Positions 16,786 to 23,936 of a stretch of DNA of 33,621 nucleotides are shown piece by piece. The notes below the pieces were generated by a model. The model did not search any database. It was not told the DNA's origin and worked only from the letters and a program-made list of their open reading frames with translations. Position 1 is the stretch's first letter. Each line of letters opens with the position of its first letter. This DNA comes from an uncultured Clostridia bacterium. Lineage in GTDB: Bacteria; Bacillota; Clostridia; Christensenellales; Aristaeellaceae. The translations under genes and the position numbers were made by a program. The DNA is taken from positions 1 through 33,621 of the forward strand of contig CAKUFI010000026.1 of assembly GCA_934647305.1 (NCBI GenBank). Direction: 5' to 3'.

Positions 16786-19652
16786 GTCACGCTCCTCACC
16801 AGCCGCCCGAATTCGCGGTCGTTGATCCTCAGGCGCACATCGCCGAGCGCCCCGGAGAGCGCGTCGGGCAGGCTCGCCTGCAGGCTGTCCAGTTCGTCCA
16901 GGATTTCCCGCAGCAGCTGCGCCACCGCGTCGTCGCGGCTGGCCGCGGCCTCGGAGATCATACCCCGCAGCGAGCGCGTGCCGATGACCGCCTCCTGCCC
17001 GGCCTCGCCGCCGCCCAGCAGGCTGCCGCTGGCCGCGTCATAGCCGAAGATGGTCGGTTTGTTGAGCAGCATGCCGCCCTTCATGGCCTTGGCGTACCAC
17101 TCGACGCCGATGGACGGGAACTGCTCCGGCCAGTCAAACGGGTTCCAGGAGCCGCTGAACTTGAAGTGCGGCATCTTCAGCTTGGGCCACTTGAACTCGA
17201 AGCCGAAGAAGCCCTTGATCGCCTCGATCGCGTCGCCCACGATGGTCTTGGCGCTGTTGATCGGGGTCTCGATGGCGCTCTTGACGCCGTCCCACACGGT
17301 TTCGGCCGTGCTCCTTATGCCGTCGAAGGTGCTGCTGAGCCAGTCGCGGATGCCGCCCACGACCTCCTCCACCTTGTCCCGGGCCGCGGTGATCTTTTCC
17401 TCGATGGCGCCGCGGATGTCGTCCCAGAGCTGGGTAATCGTGCTCTTGGCCGCCTCGAAGCCCTCGGAAACGCCGGTCTTGATGCCCTCGATGATCTCGC
17501 CGACCGATTCCTTCGCGGCCTCAAACTTGTCCGTGATGGCGGTCTTGATGTTCTCCCAGATCTCGACCACCCCCGCCCAGAGGTTCTGGCAGGTGGTGAT
17601 GACCGCCGTCTTGAGCGCTTCCCATTTCGCGGCCAGGTAGTCCTTGAGCTGCGTCAGCTTTTCCTTGATCGTGTCCCAGTTCTTGTACAGCTCCACGCCG
17701 ATCAGTATCAGCGCCGCGATGGCCGCGATGACCAGGAAGACCGGGTTGGTGAACAGGCTCATGGCCATTTTCACGCCGGTCACGGCGGCCTTCACCGTGT
17801 CGATCACGGTCTTGGCCGTATAGAAGACGGCGATGGCCGCGAGCACTGCGCCGACTACCTCGCCCACAGCGCCCGCGAAGCCGTTCGCCTCGTCCGAGCC
17901 GCTGGTCAGCCAGTTCACAAAGTCGGTAATGTGCCCGATGATTTTGGTCAGGAAGCCGAGCAGCAGATCGATCGCGTCGCCCAGGGTGCCGCAGGCCGCC
18001 TCGACGAGGCCGCTTTGCTCAAGCCAGCCGGTGAGGCCGTCCACGACGCTGCCGATCGCGGTTTTCACCGCCTCCCACAGGCCGCCCAGCGATTCAAAGA
18101 GCGGCTCAAGCGCCGGGAATTGCTCGGCGATGGCGTCCGCAATGGCGGCCACCGCGCTCTGGCCGGCCTCCCACAGGATGGGCACGGCCGCGATGATCGC
18201 GTCGTACAGGCCGGTGATGATCGCGCCGCCCTGCTCGAGCAGCATGGGAATGGCCGCCGCAATGGCCTCGGCGAAGGCCAGCATCAGGTTCGCCGCCGAC
18301 TCGGCCAGCAGCGGCAGGTTGTCGATGATGCCCTGCGCCAGCGCCGATAGCAGCGTCACGGCGTTTTCGGCCAGCACGCCGCTGTACTCCAGCAGCCACA
18401 CGCTGAACTGGTTCATCAGCTGCGCCGCGCCGTCCGCCAGCAGCGAGACGTGGTTCGTCAGCCCCTGCGCCAGTGTCAGCATCAGGTCGAACGCGTCCTG
18501 CAGCAGGTAGGGGCTTTGCGCGATGAGCGCGCCGCCCAGCGTCTTGACGATCTGAAGCCCCAGCTCGCCCAGCTTCGGCAGCAGCCCCGTGAAGGCCTCG
18601 TACAGCTGCCCCGCCACGTCCACCGCGGACTGAAGCAGCGAGGGCGCGGCGGTCACCAGCCCCTGCATCAGCGCGACCATCATGGCCGTGCCCGCCGACA
18701 GCAGGCCGGGGACGACCGCCGTCACCAGCGCGGGAAGCTCCTGCGCCACGATGGGCGCGAGCTGCTGCACGGTGCGCCCGATGCCTGAAATAATCACCCC
18801 GACGCGCTTGATGACGTTGTCGCCGGCGATCTTGACTGAGCTCACAAAGTTGCCGATCAGCTTGTTCAGATCCTGCGTCTCGTCGCCGATGCCGACGGTC
18901 AGGTTCTCCCAGGCCGCCCGCATCATGCCCACGCTGCCCTCGATGGTGGTCGCCGCCTCGAGCGAGGTGGTGCCGGTAATGCCCAGGCTGTCCTGCACCA
19001 CGTGAATGGCCTCGATCATCTGCGCAAAGGAGACCTGGTTGAGCGTCTTCGCCGTCACCTTGGTCGTCTTGCCCAGCACGCCCGAGTCGTTGATCAGGCG
19101 CGCCATCTCCGAGGCCGTACCGCCGTACACCAGATCGTATTCATTGATCGCGCCCAGCGCGTAGAGCCTCATCTGCGGGTTTCCCTCGCTCTCGACGGCT
19201 ACGCCCTGACCGTACTTGTAGTCGATCACGGTCAGCACGCCCTCGTCGATGATCACGCAGTCGCCCGTGCCGAAGCCGTCCGGCACCCAGGGCGAAAAGT
19301 CCAGCCGCTGCTCCAGCAGCACCACGGCGCTGTCTGTGACCCGCTCGCGGATGTACGCCGCATAGCTCTCTGCGCATTCCAGCATTTCGCCGGTCACGGC
19401 CTCGTCGCCCCACTTGCTCCGCAGCGCCCGCAGACCCGCGTCCAGCTCGCCGTGCCCTGCCTCGCTGAGCACGGCCTTCGCATAGACCTGGGCGACCTCG
19501 TGGGCGATTGTGCCTTCCTGGGCGTACTCGCTGCCCTCGTCCGTGTACTGCGCGTTCGCGATGGCGGATGCGGGGCAGTTCAGCCAGAGCTCCGCGCCCG
19601 ACGCGCTCAGCAGCGCGTGCGCCCGGCTTTGATGGTCAATCTTCCTTGTCAT
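16782..19652 (-). CDS. Chimera: DUF2800 N-terminus fused to tail tape-measure protein
   Basis: One open frame of 956 residues. Residues 1 to about 172 match the start of DUF2800 proteins, phage early genes with a PD-(D/E)XK-like fold: RAHALLSASGA, EGTIAHEVA, DFSPWVPDGFGTGD, VIDYKYGQGV and NPQMRLYALGA. From about residue 173 (VYGGTASEMARLINDSG) it becomes the C-terminal two thirds of a siphovirus tape-measure protein, with repeated hydrophobic helices and a helical segment before a conserved tail end (SLLGGGEAGQEAVIG near 885-899). The join lies at about 19122-19142. The two parts normally sit 15-25 kb apart. The early half lacks its later catalytic region and the tape measure lacks its start, so neither is likely to work normally. 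Confidence 0.9.
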   Translation of the reverse strand: MTRKIDHQSRAHALLSASGAELWLNCPASAIANAQYTDEGSEYAQEGTIAHEVAQVYAKAVLSEAGHGELDAGLRALRSKWGDEAVTGEMLECAESYAAYIRERVTDSAVVLLEQRLDFSPWVPDGFGTGDCVIIDEGVLTVIDYKYGQGVAVESEGNPQMRLYALGAINEYDLVYGGTASEMARLINDSGVLGKTTKVTAKTLNQVSFAQMIEAIHVVQDSLGITGTTSLEAATTIEGSVGMMRAAWENLTVGIGDETQDLNKLIGNFVSSVKIAGDNVIKRVGVIISGIGRTVQQLAPIVAQELPALVTAVVPGLLSAGTAMMVALMQGLVTAAPSLLQSAVDVAGQLYEAFTGLLPKLGELGLQIVKTLGGALIAQSPYLLQDAFDLMLTLAQGLTNHVSLLADGAAQLMNQFSVWLLEYSGVLAENAVTLLSALAQGIIDNLPLLAESAANLMLAFAEAIAAAIPMLLEQGGAIITGLYDAIIAAVPILWEAGQSAVAAIADAIAEQFPALEPLFESLGGLWEAVKTAIGSVVDGLTGWLEQSGLVEAACGTLGDAIDLLLGFLTKIIGHITDFVNWLTSGSDEANGFAGAVGEVVGAVLAAIAVFYTAKTVIDTVKAAVTGVKMAMSLFTNPVFLVIAAIAALILIGVELYKNWDTIKEKLTQLKDYLAAKWEALKTAVITTCQNLWAGVVEIWENIKTAITDKFEAAKESVGEIIEGIKTGVSEGFEAAKSTITQLWDDIRGAIEEKITAARDKVEEVVGGIRDWLSSTFDGIRSTAETVWDGVKSAIETPINSAKTIVGDAIEAIKGFFGFEFKWPKLKMPHFKFSGSWNPFDWPEQFPSIGVEWYAKAMKGGMLLNKPTIFGYDAASGSLLGGGEAGQEAVIGTRSLRGMISEAAASRDDAVAQLLREILDELDSLQASLPDALSGALGDVRLRINDREFGRLVRSVT

Positions 19653-20039
19653 TTACAGCGCCTCCAGTTCTGCCTTGAACGCGGCGCGCCTGTCTTCGGC
19701 CACGTCGGTCACGCGGGTCGCGCCGTATTTCGTGACCAGCTCCTTGACGGCGGCGCTGAGCCCGGCCTGAATCTTCGTCACAGCGAGGCGGCGCACCTCG
19801 TCCACGGTGGGCGCGTCGCTCTGCGGCGGCTGTGCCTCGGGGGCAGGCTTCTCCTGAGCGGCCTCCGGGGCTTTGCAGGCGGGTTCAGTCTCGCGCGCCG
19901 GGCTCTGCTCGTCTTTCCCCGAATCGGGCTGCTGCGGGGCGGCGCTAAGGCACGGGCAGGCCCTGAGCGTCTTGAGTGTCTCGCTCAGCGCGTTCAGCGC
20001 GTCCAGCAGCTTCTTGTCAGCGATGATCTTGATTTCCAT
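19653..20039 (-). CDS. Phage early-region protein, function unknown
   Basis: This 128-residue protein has a helical N-terminus (about 1-25), a low-complexity Pro/Glu/Ala-rich linker (about 35-75) and a conserved-looking C-terminal domain (about 78-128: VTKIQAGLSAAVKELVTKYG...). Proteins with this end often precede DUF2800 genes in Clostridia prophages; some are labelled rRNA-biogenesis-like, without evidence. AAGGAGG precedes the start. The stop directly abuts the chimeric gene's ATG. Confidence 0.65.
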   Translation of the reverse strand: MEIKIIADKKLLDALNALSETLKTLRACPCLSAAPQQPDSGKDEQSPARETEPACKAPEAAQEKPAPEAQPPQSDAPTVDEVRRLAVTKIQAGLSAAVKELVTKYGATRVTDVAEDRRAAFKAELEAL

Positions 20040-20053
20040 GGTTGTCCTCCTTT

Positions 20054-20506
20054 TCAGTTGTGTCGGGTGTTCTGCAGCGGCGGCAGGTCGAAGCCGAAGT
20101 CCCGCAGCAGCTTGTGAATGCTGGGGCGAAGCTCGGGCGCGCAGTCGCGCAGCGTCCGGATCGCTTCGGTCAGGGTCATGTAGCCGCGCGCCGGCGGCTC
20201 ACCCCGGGAGTACCCTCCCCGGCGCAGGGCGGGCAGTACCTCGCCGGTCACCCAGCGGCGAAAGGCCCGCGCGCCCGGCTGACGGCTGCTCAGCGCCAGA
20301 CTGTACAGCCCGGATTCGCTGATGGTCGCCGCGCAGTCATACGTGCCCTGCTCCTCGGGCTCCAGCCGGCGCACCAGCTCGGGCGCGTTCTCCAGCGCCA
20401 GCGCCCGGCACACGTCCCTCGTGATGAACCAGGCCGCGCCCCTCTCGTCCAGGAACGCCTGCAGCGTGCTGCCGCCCGGGGCCTGGAATGCCTGCAGTTT
20501 GGTCAT
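20054..20506 (-). CDS. BRO-N domain phage antirepressor
   Basis: This 150-residue protein has a BRO-N DNA-binding domain (about residues 5-105), with AWFITRDVCRALAL, an ISESGLYSLALSSR segment and FRRWVTGEVLPALRR, all typical of phage antirepressors. The short C-terminal part (about 115-150) has no recognisable KilA-C domain. It probably counteracts the repressor or another DNA-bound regulator during induction. GAAGGAGG lies seven bases before ATG. Confidence 0.85.
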   Translation of the reverse strand: MTKLQAFQAPGGSTLQAFLDERGAAWFITRDVCRALALENAPELVRRLEPEEQGTYDCAATISESGLYSLALSSRQPGARAFRRWVTGEVLPALRRGGYSRGEPPARGYMTLTEAIRTLRDCAPELRPSIHKLLRDFGFDLPPLQNTRHN

Positions 20507-20528
20507 GTGATCTCCTCCTTCTCTCGTC

Positions 20529-20666
20529 TCATGCCAGCATGGCCGCCGCGATCACGGCCAGGGCAACGCCCGCCATGCACAGCGCCGCCGCCAGCGCGTC
20601 CGGCAGCGCGAACCGCAGAAGGCTCATCGCCTGCTGAAGCCGCGTCGCTCGGAACCTGCTCGTCAT
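20529..20666 (-). CDS. 45-residue single-pass membrane peptide
   Basis: The start is fused to the stop of the preceding gene (ATGA at 20663-20666), with GAGGAGG seven bases upstream, which argues for real translation. A basic N-terminus (MTSRFRATR) precedes one long Ala/Leu-rich hydrophobic helix (about residues 18-45), so the C-terminal half should be in the membrane. No family is recognised. Its place in the early operon is compatible with superinfection exclusion or membrane modification, but this is speculation. Confidence 0.6.
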   Translation of the reverse strand: MTSRFRATRLQQAMSLLRFALPDALAAALCMAGVALAVIAAAMLA

Positions 20667-20881
20667 TGCGCATCCTCCTCCTCGGGCTCGGCCAGCAGCG
20701 AGTTGATCAGCTCCTCGCCCGTCATGCCATGCTCACCGGCCACCGCCTCCGTCTCCTCTCGGATAAGCGCCGCGTAGGCGCGCGCCTCCTGCGGGTCTCG
20801 GGTCGCGAGGTATGCCCGCACATACGCGTTATTGCGCCTTGAGATCTCCTGCATCAGCGCCAGCTTCTCCTGAATCGTCAT
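20663..20881 (-). CDS. Small phage early protein, function unknown
   Basis: This 72-residue, mostly helical protein starts MTIQEKLALMQEISRRN and ends in a run of acidic residues. No domain is recognised. AAGGAGG about eight bases before the ATG supports the start. It lies between the 70-residue first gene of the operon and the 45-residue membrane peptide and overlaps the latter by four bases. Confidence 0.65.
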   Translation of the reverse strand: MTIQEKLALMQEISRRNNAYVRAYLATRDPQEARAYAALIREETEAVAGEHGMTGEELINSLLAEPEEEDAQ

Positions 20882-20903
20882 GTTTTTCCTCCTTCATCCT
20901 CTG

Positions 20904-21116
20904 TCAGATCTTCACTCCGGCCGCCCTGCATCCGGCCTTGTACCGCCGAATGCGCTCGGCCAGCAGCTTGCCGACGTCCTCGGTCAGCTGCACCTCCGCC
21001 GCCCGCGCGCTGTCGTCCGCCCGGATGTAGAGCGGCACGGCCGGCAGAAACTCCCCGGTCGCCGGGTCGCGCAGCGCCGTCACGCCCACCTGAATGAACT
21101 TCTCCTCCTGCGCCAT
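20904..21116 (-). CDS. Small phage early protein, function unknown
   Basis: This 70-residue protein is the first gene of the minus-strand early operon. A beta-hairpin-like segment (TALRDPATGEFLPAVPLYI, about 14-32) precedes an amphipathic helix (about 40-60). Similar small proteins head early operons in Clostridia phages. AAGGGGG about eight bases before ATG 21116 sets the start; an in-frame upstream extension lacks a ribosome site. A weak minus-strand promoter may overlap the cargo promoter at 21158. Confidence 0.62.
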   Translation of the reverse strand: MAQEEKFIQVGVTALRDPATGEFLPAVPLYIRADDSARAAEVQLTEDVGKLLAERIRRYKAGCRAAGVKI

Positions 21117-21157
21117 GGTCTGGCCCCCTTTCGCCAAATAGAAATGGTCTCTCCCTC

Positions 21158-21186
21158 TTGCCAAATTGTGTCAGCAGTGTTATACT
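21158..21186 (+). promoter_or_regulatory. Promoter of the secreted prophage cargo gene
   Basis: TTGCCA (21158-21163), 17 bp, then TATACT (21181-21186). A strong housekeeping-type promoter, opposite to the early operon. Confidence 0.82.
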
Positions 21187-21220
21187 GATGATACATATTT
21201 TGAGAAGGAGTGTGCCCATC

Positions 21221-21628
21221 ATGAAGAAACTGCTGTCTGTCCTTCTGGTTTTCTGTGTCCTCGCCCTGCCGGTGTGCGCCTTCGCGGAGATCGACCTGTC
21301 CGGTCTGTCCTTCGCCGAATTGATCGACCTGCGCCAGCAGATCGACCGTCTGCTCTTCGGGTCGGACGAGTACAAGGAAGTCACCGTGCCGCAGGGCAAC
21401 TACACCGTCGGCGTAGACATCCCGGCCGGCGCTTACTCGTTGTCCGTCAGCTCCTTCGCCACCTGCACGATCTATGAGGACTCCTCCGCGGATTTCGACA
21501 AGCTGGTCGGCATGTACGCGCTTTCCGCAGACTCTCCGGTCGCCAAGCTCGAGCTGACCGACGGCCAATACGTGGAGCTTTCCGGCGGCAGCGTCGTGTT
21601 CAAGACCTACACCGGTCTGGGCTTCTGA
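21221..21628 (+). CDS. Secreted protein, prophage cargo (moron) candidate
   Basis: This 135-residue protein has a signal peptide (MKKLLSVLLVFCVLALPVCAFA) and a mature part of about 113 residues. A short amphipathic helix (about 25-48) precedes a beta-rich domain with the pattern GNYTVGVDIPAGAYSLS and a closing DGQYVELSGGS. That pattern recurs in many Firmicute surface proteins of unknown role. It is expressed alone from its own promoter and terminator, against the surrounding operon, as lysogenic-conversion genes are. AGAAGGAG ten bases before ATG 21221 sets the start. Confidence 0.82.
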   Translation: MKKLLSVLLVFCVLALPVCAFAEIDLSGLSFAELIDLRQQIDRLLFGSDEYKEVTVPQGNYTVGVDIPAGAYSLSVSSFATCTIYEDSSADFDKLVGMYALSADSPVAKLELTDGQYVELSGGSVVFKTYTGLGF

Positions 21629-21644
21629 TTGCTCGTCCTGCCTC

Positions 21645-21670
21645 GCCGCCCTTCGGGGCGGCTTTTCCTT
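21645..21670 (+). terminator. Terminator of the cargo gene
   Basis: GCCGCCC and GGGCGGC enclose a TTCG loop (21645-21662), followed by TTTTCCTTTTT. Confidence 0.9.
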
Positions 21671-21696
21671 TTTGCGAGAATCTTGCGGCCTGCTTT

Positions 21697-21715
21697 ACGT
21701 GAATCACATTCACGT
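21697..21715. promoter_or_regulatory. Repressor operator candidate O1
   Basis: A perfect palindrome, ACGTGAAT-CAC-ATTCACGT. The same half-sites (GTGAAT/ATTCAC) recur at 21950-21964 in the cro/CI intergenic region. Confidence 0.6.
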
Positions 21716-21717
21716 TC

Positions 21718-21921
21718 CTACGCAAAAAAAATATCGTCCTGTTCCTTGCGTGTCAAACGAAGAATCGCCGACAGGTCGCGAATCTCTGAAGCCCTGAACT
21801 CAGACTCTCCGCGCATTCGATTGTATAGCGTCTCCCGAAGAATGCCGCTTTTATTGGCGACCGCGGTCACCGTCAGCCCAGTCTCCTTGATTTTCGCACG
21901 TAGCATATTCATATTTCCCAT
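21718..21921 (-). CDS. Cro-like phage helix-turn-helix regulator
   Basis: This 67-residue protein is almost entirely a helix-turn-helix of the phage Cro/CI class (MLRAKIKETGLTVTAVANKS near the start, then a recognition helix around residues 30-40). It ends EQDDIFFA, common in small Firmicute phage regulators. The start at 21921 is chosen for AAAGGGGG eight bases upstream, although ATGs at 21912 and 21906 are possible. It is divergent from the CI gene with palindromic operators between them. Confidence 0.82.
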   Translation of the reverse strand: MGNMNMLRAKIKETGLTVTAVANKSGILRETLYNRMRGESEFRASEIRDLSAILRLTRKEQDDIFFA

Positions 21922-21949
21922 CTTTCCTGCCCCCTTTCCTGTAGCGATA

Positions 21950-22045
21950 GTGAATTTCATTCACGCTCTTATTATACCTCTTCTTGCGTGAATGTCAATA
22001 CACTTTCTCAAAAATGTTGATTTTTTTTCACGGCTGGTGTATAAT
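21950..22045. promoter_or_regulatory. Divergent cro/CI promoters and operators
   Basis: Minus strand: TTGACA (21993-21998), 16 bp, TATAAT (21971-21976), driving the cro-like gene. Plus strand: TTGATT (22017-22022), 17 bp, TATAAT (22040-22045), driving CI. Operators: a perfect GTGAAT-TTC-ATTCAC (21950-21964) downstream of the cro -10, and a half-site GTGAAT (21988-21993) touching the cro -35. Together these make a compact lysis-lysogeny switch. Confidence 0.85.
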
Positions 22046-22068
22046 GCTAATCGAAAGGGGCTGACGGC

Positions 22069-22695
22069 ATGAATCAACTCTACGAGAACATCAAGAAGTA
22101 CAGAAAGCAGGCAGGGATGACCCAGGACGAGCTTGCGAAAAAGGCTGGCTACACAGATCGCTCCTCGATCGCAAAGATCGAGTCGGGTCATGTTGATCTC
22201 ATGCAGTCGAAGATCAAGCAGTTTGCAGATATTTTCGGAGTGTCGCCCAGCACATTAATGGGGCTCGCTGATGATCAGCCCGGTCGCCCCCTCCCCGCCG
22301 GCCTTCTCCCCGTAGAAATGCGGCGGGTGCCGATCCTTGGGCCGGTGGCGGCGGGCGTGCCCATACTGACTGACCCGGAGTACGGAGAGTATGCCGCGCT
22401 GCCCGAGGAGGCGCGCCATGTGGACGCGGCGCTGCGGGTGGAGGGGGACAGCATGACCCCCCGATACCTGGACGGCGACCTCGTGCTCATCCGCTACCAA
22501 CAGGACGTGGACGACGGCCAGATCGCAGCCGTGTGTATCGACGACAGCGTCACCCTGAAGCACCTCTACCATCTCAAAAGCGGCGTACAGCTGACCTCCG
22601 AAAACGCGAAATACCCGCCCATGATCTACACCGCCGAAAACAGCGACTGCATCCACGTCCTAGGGCTGGCCGTGGGATACCTGAGGTGGGATTAA
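22069..22695 (+). CDS. CI-type phage repressor with S24 peptidase domain
   Basis: This 208-residue repressor has an N-terminal helix-turn-helix (about 5-62) and a C-terminal LexA/CI-type peptidase S24 domain (about 85-205). The self-cleavage site is Ala95-Gly96 (VAAGVP). The catalytic pair is Ser128 (EGDSMTP) and Lys164 (VTLKHLY). It should hold the prophage silent and cleave itself on RecA activation. GAAAGGGG precedes the start. No terminator lies between its stop and the CRISPR-like array three bases on, so its transcript probably reads into the array. Confidence 0.92.
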   Translation: MNQLYENIKKYRKQAGMTQDELAKKAGYTDRSSIAKIESGHVDLMQSKIKQFADIFGVSPSTLMGLADDQPGRPLPAGLLPVEMRRVPILGPVAAGVPILTDPEYGEYAALPEEARHVDAALRVEGDSMTPRYLDGDLVLIRYQQDVDDGQIAAVCIDDSVTLKHLYHLKSGVQLTSENAKYPPMIYTAENSDCIHVLGLAVGYLRWD

Positions 22696-22697
22696 AT

Positions 22698-22861
22698 GTC
22701 GCGCCCGTCGCGGGCGCGTGGGTTGAAATCGGCAAAACCTGAATTATTATATGAACGCCCGGGGTCGCGCCCGTCGCAGGCGCGTGGATTGAAATCGCAA
22801 GCGAATTGATCTGCAGCAGTTTGCACAGTGTCGCGCCCTCGCGGGCGCGCGGGACACAAAA
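22698..22861 (+). CRISPR. Type I-C-like CRISPR mini-array, three repeats and two spacers
   Basis: Repeats of 32 nt begin at 22698, 22764 and 22830, an exact 66-bp period, leaving 34-nt spacers (22730-22763 and 22796-22829). Repeats 1 and 2 differ at two positions only. They start GTCGCGCCC, form a GCGCC/GGCGC hairpin and end TTGAAAT, as type I-C repeats do. The third is degenerate, lacks one base and has lost the TTGAAAT end, as terminal repeats often do. There are no cas genes in the window and no AT-rich leader; the array starts directly after the CI stop. Confidence 0.82.
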
Positions 22862-22887
22862 GAAAGAAAAAACAGAAAGGACGACCC

Positions 22888-23901
22888 ATGAGCGACAATT
22901 TCCAGTTCCTGATCTACCGCTCTGCCGAGGAGGACGTGTCCGTACAGGCGGTTATTCGGGACGAGACGATCTGGCTGACCCAGAAGGCCATGGCGGAGCT
23001 GTTCGGCGTAACAAAGCAGTCCATCAGCTACCACCTGAATAACATTTTTTCGGAGGGCGAGCTTTCGCAGGAATCAGTTGTCAAAGAAATTTTGACAACT
23101 GCCTCGGACGACAAAAACTACCCAACGCAGTACTACAGCCTCGACGCAATCATTTCCGTGGGGTATCGCGTCAATTCCCGCCGGGCGACGCACTTCCGCA
23201 TCTGGGCGACCGGCGTGCTGAAGGAATACATGATCAAGGGCTTCGCACTAGACGACGAGCGCCTCAAGCAGGGCAGAACCGCCTTCGGCAAGGACTACTT
23301 CCGCGAGCTGCTCGAACGCGTCCGCTCCATCCGCGCCAGCGAGCGCCGCATCTGGCAGCAGATCACCGACATTTTCGCGGAGTGCAGCATCGACTACGAC
23401 AAAAACGCCGCCATCACGCAGGCCTTTTACGCCATGGTGCAGAACAAATTCCATTACGCCATCGTCGGCCAGACCGCCGCCGAGATCGTCTATACGCGCG
23501 CCGACCGGCACAGCGAGCACATGGGGCTGACCACCTGGAAAAACGCGCCGGAGGGCCGCATCCTGAAATCAGATGTGACAGTCGCCAAAAACTATCTGGA
23601 TGAAAAGCAGATTCGGCAGCTCGAACGCGCCGTATCCGGTTATTTCGACTACATCGAGGATCTGATCGAGCGCGAAAACACCTTCACCATGGAGGAATTC
23701 GCGGCCAGCGTCAACGAGTTTCTCGCCTTCAGGCGCTACAGTATTCTGCCGGATAAGGGCAAGGTTTCGGCCTCGGCGGCGAAACGCAAGGCCGAGGAAG
23801 AGTACGACGCCTTCAACAGAACGCAGCGCATCGAATCCGACTTCGACCGGGAAATCAGCAGATTCCTCGACGCGGGGGGCGAGAATGACCGAGGAATGTA
23901 A
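22888..23901 (+). CDS. RhuM-family protein
   Basis: This 337-residue protein has an N-terminal winged-helix-like part (WLTQKAMAELFGVTKQSISYH, about 29-49), the family segment VVKEILTTASDDKNY, a YYSLDAIISVGYRVNS block (about 83-98) and a C-terminal GLTTWKNAPEG...VAKNYLDEKQ block with a FHYAIVGQTAAEIV stretch. RhuM was named from Salmonella SPI-3. The family is common on mobile elements and in defence islands and its activity is unknown. GAAAGG seven bases before ATG 22888 sets the start. CRISPR-like repeats lie on both sides. Its last codon and stop lie at the edge of a long hairpin. Confidence 0.88.
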   Translation: MSDNFQFLIYRSAEEDVSVQAVIRDETIWLTQKAMAELFGVTKQSISYHLNNIFSEGELSQESVVKEILTTASDDKNYPTQYYSLDAIISVGYRVNSRRATHFRIWATGVLKEYMIKGFALDDERLKQGRTAFGKDYFRELLERVRSIRASERRIWQQITDIFAECSIDYDKNAAITQAFYAMVQNKFHYAIVGQTAAEIVYTRADRHSEHMGLTTWKNAPEGRILKSDVTVAKNYLDEKQIRQLERAVSGYFDYIEDLIERENTFTMEEFAASVNEFLAFRRYSILPDKGKVSASAAKRKAEEEYDAFNRTQRIESDFDREISRFLDAGGENDRGM

Positions 23902-23936
23902 CCTGTCGCGCCCCCGCGGGCGCGACAGGTTGAAAT
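23900..23936 (+). CRISPR. Solitary CRISPR-like repeat after RhuM
   Basis: A 32-nt unit (23905-23936) starts GTCGCGCCC and ends GGTTGAAAT, the same ends and length as the array repeats at 22698 and 22764. Its internal hairpin is longer than theirs: a perfect 14-bp stem (23900-23913 with 23918-23931) and a CCGC loop, overlapping the RhuM stop codon. No second repeat follows within spacer distance. It could be an array remnant, an RNA that mimics a repeat, or a simple 3' hairpin. Confidence 0.6.

Noticed and set aside
14031..20842. Several long plus-strand frames opposite the tail genes
   Set aside because: Their composition (Arg, His, Ala, Gly, Val) is that of antisense shadows, while the minus-strand frames carry phage motifs and overlapping start-stop junctions.
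22730..22763. Spacer 1 match to the cro/CI promoter (shared TTATTATA)
   Set aside because: An 8-base AT-rich match away from the seed end of the spacer is not meaningful.
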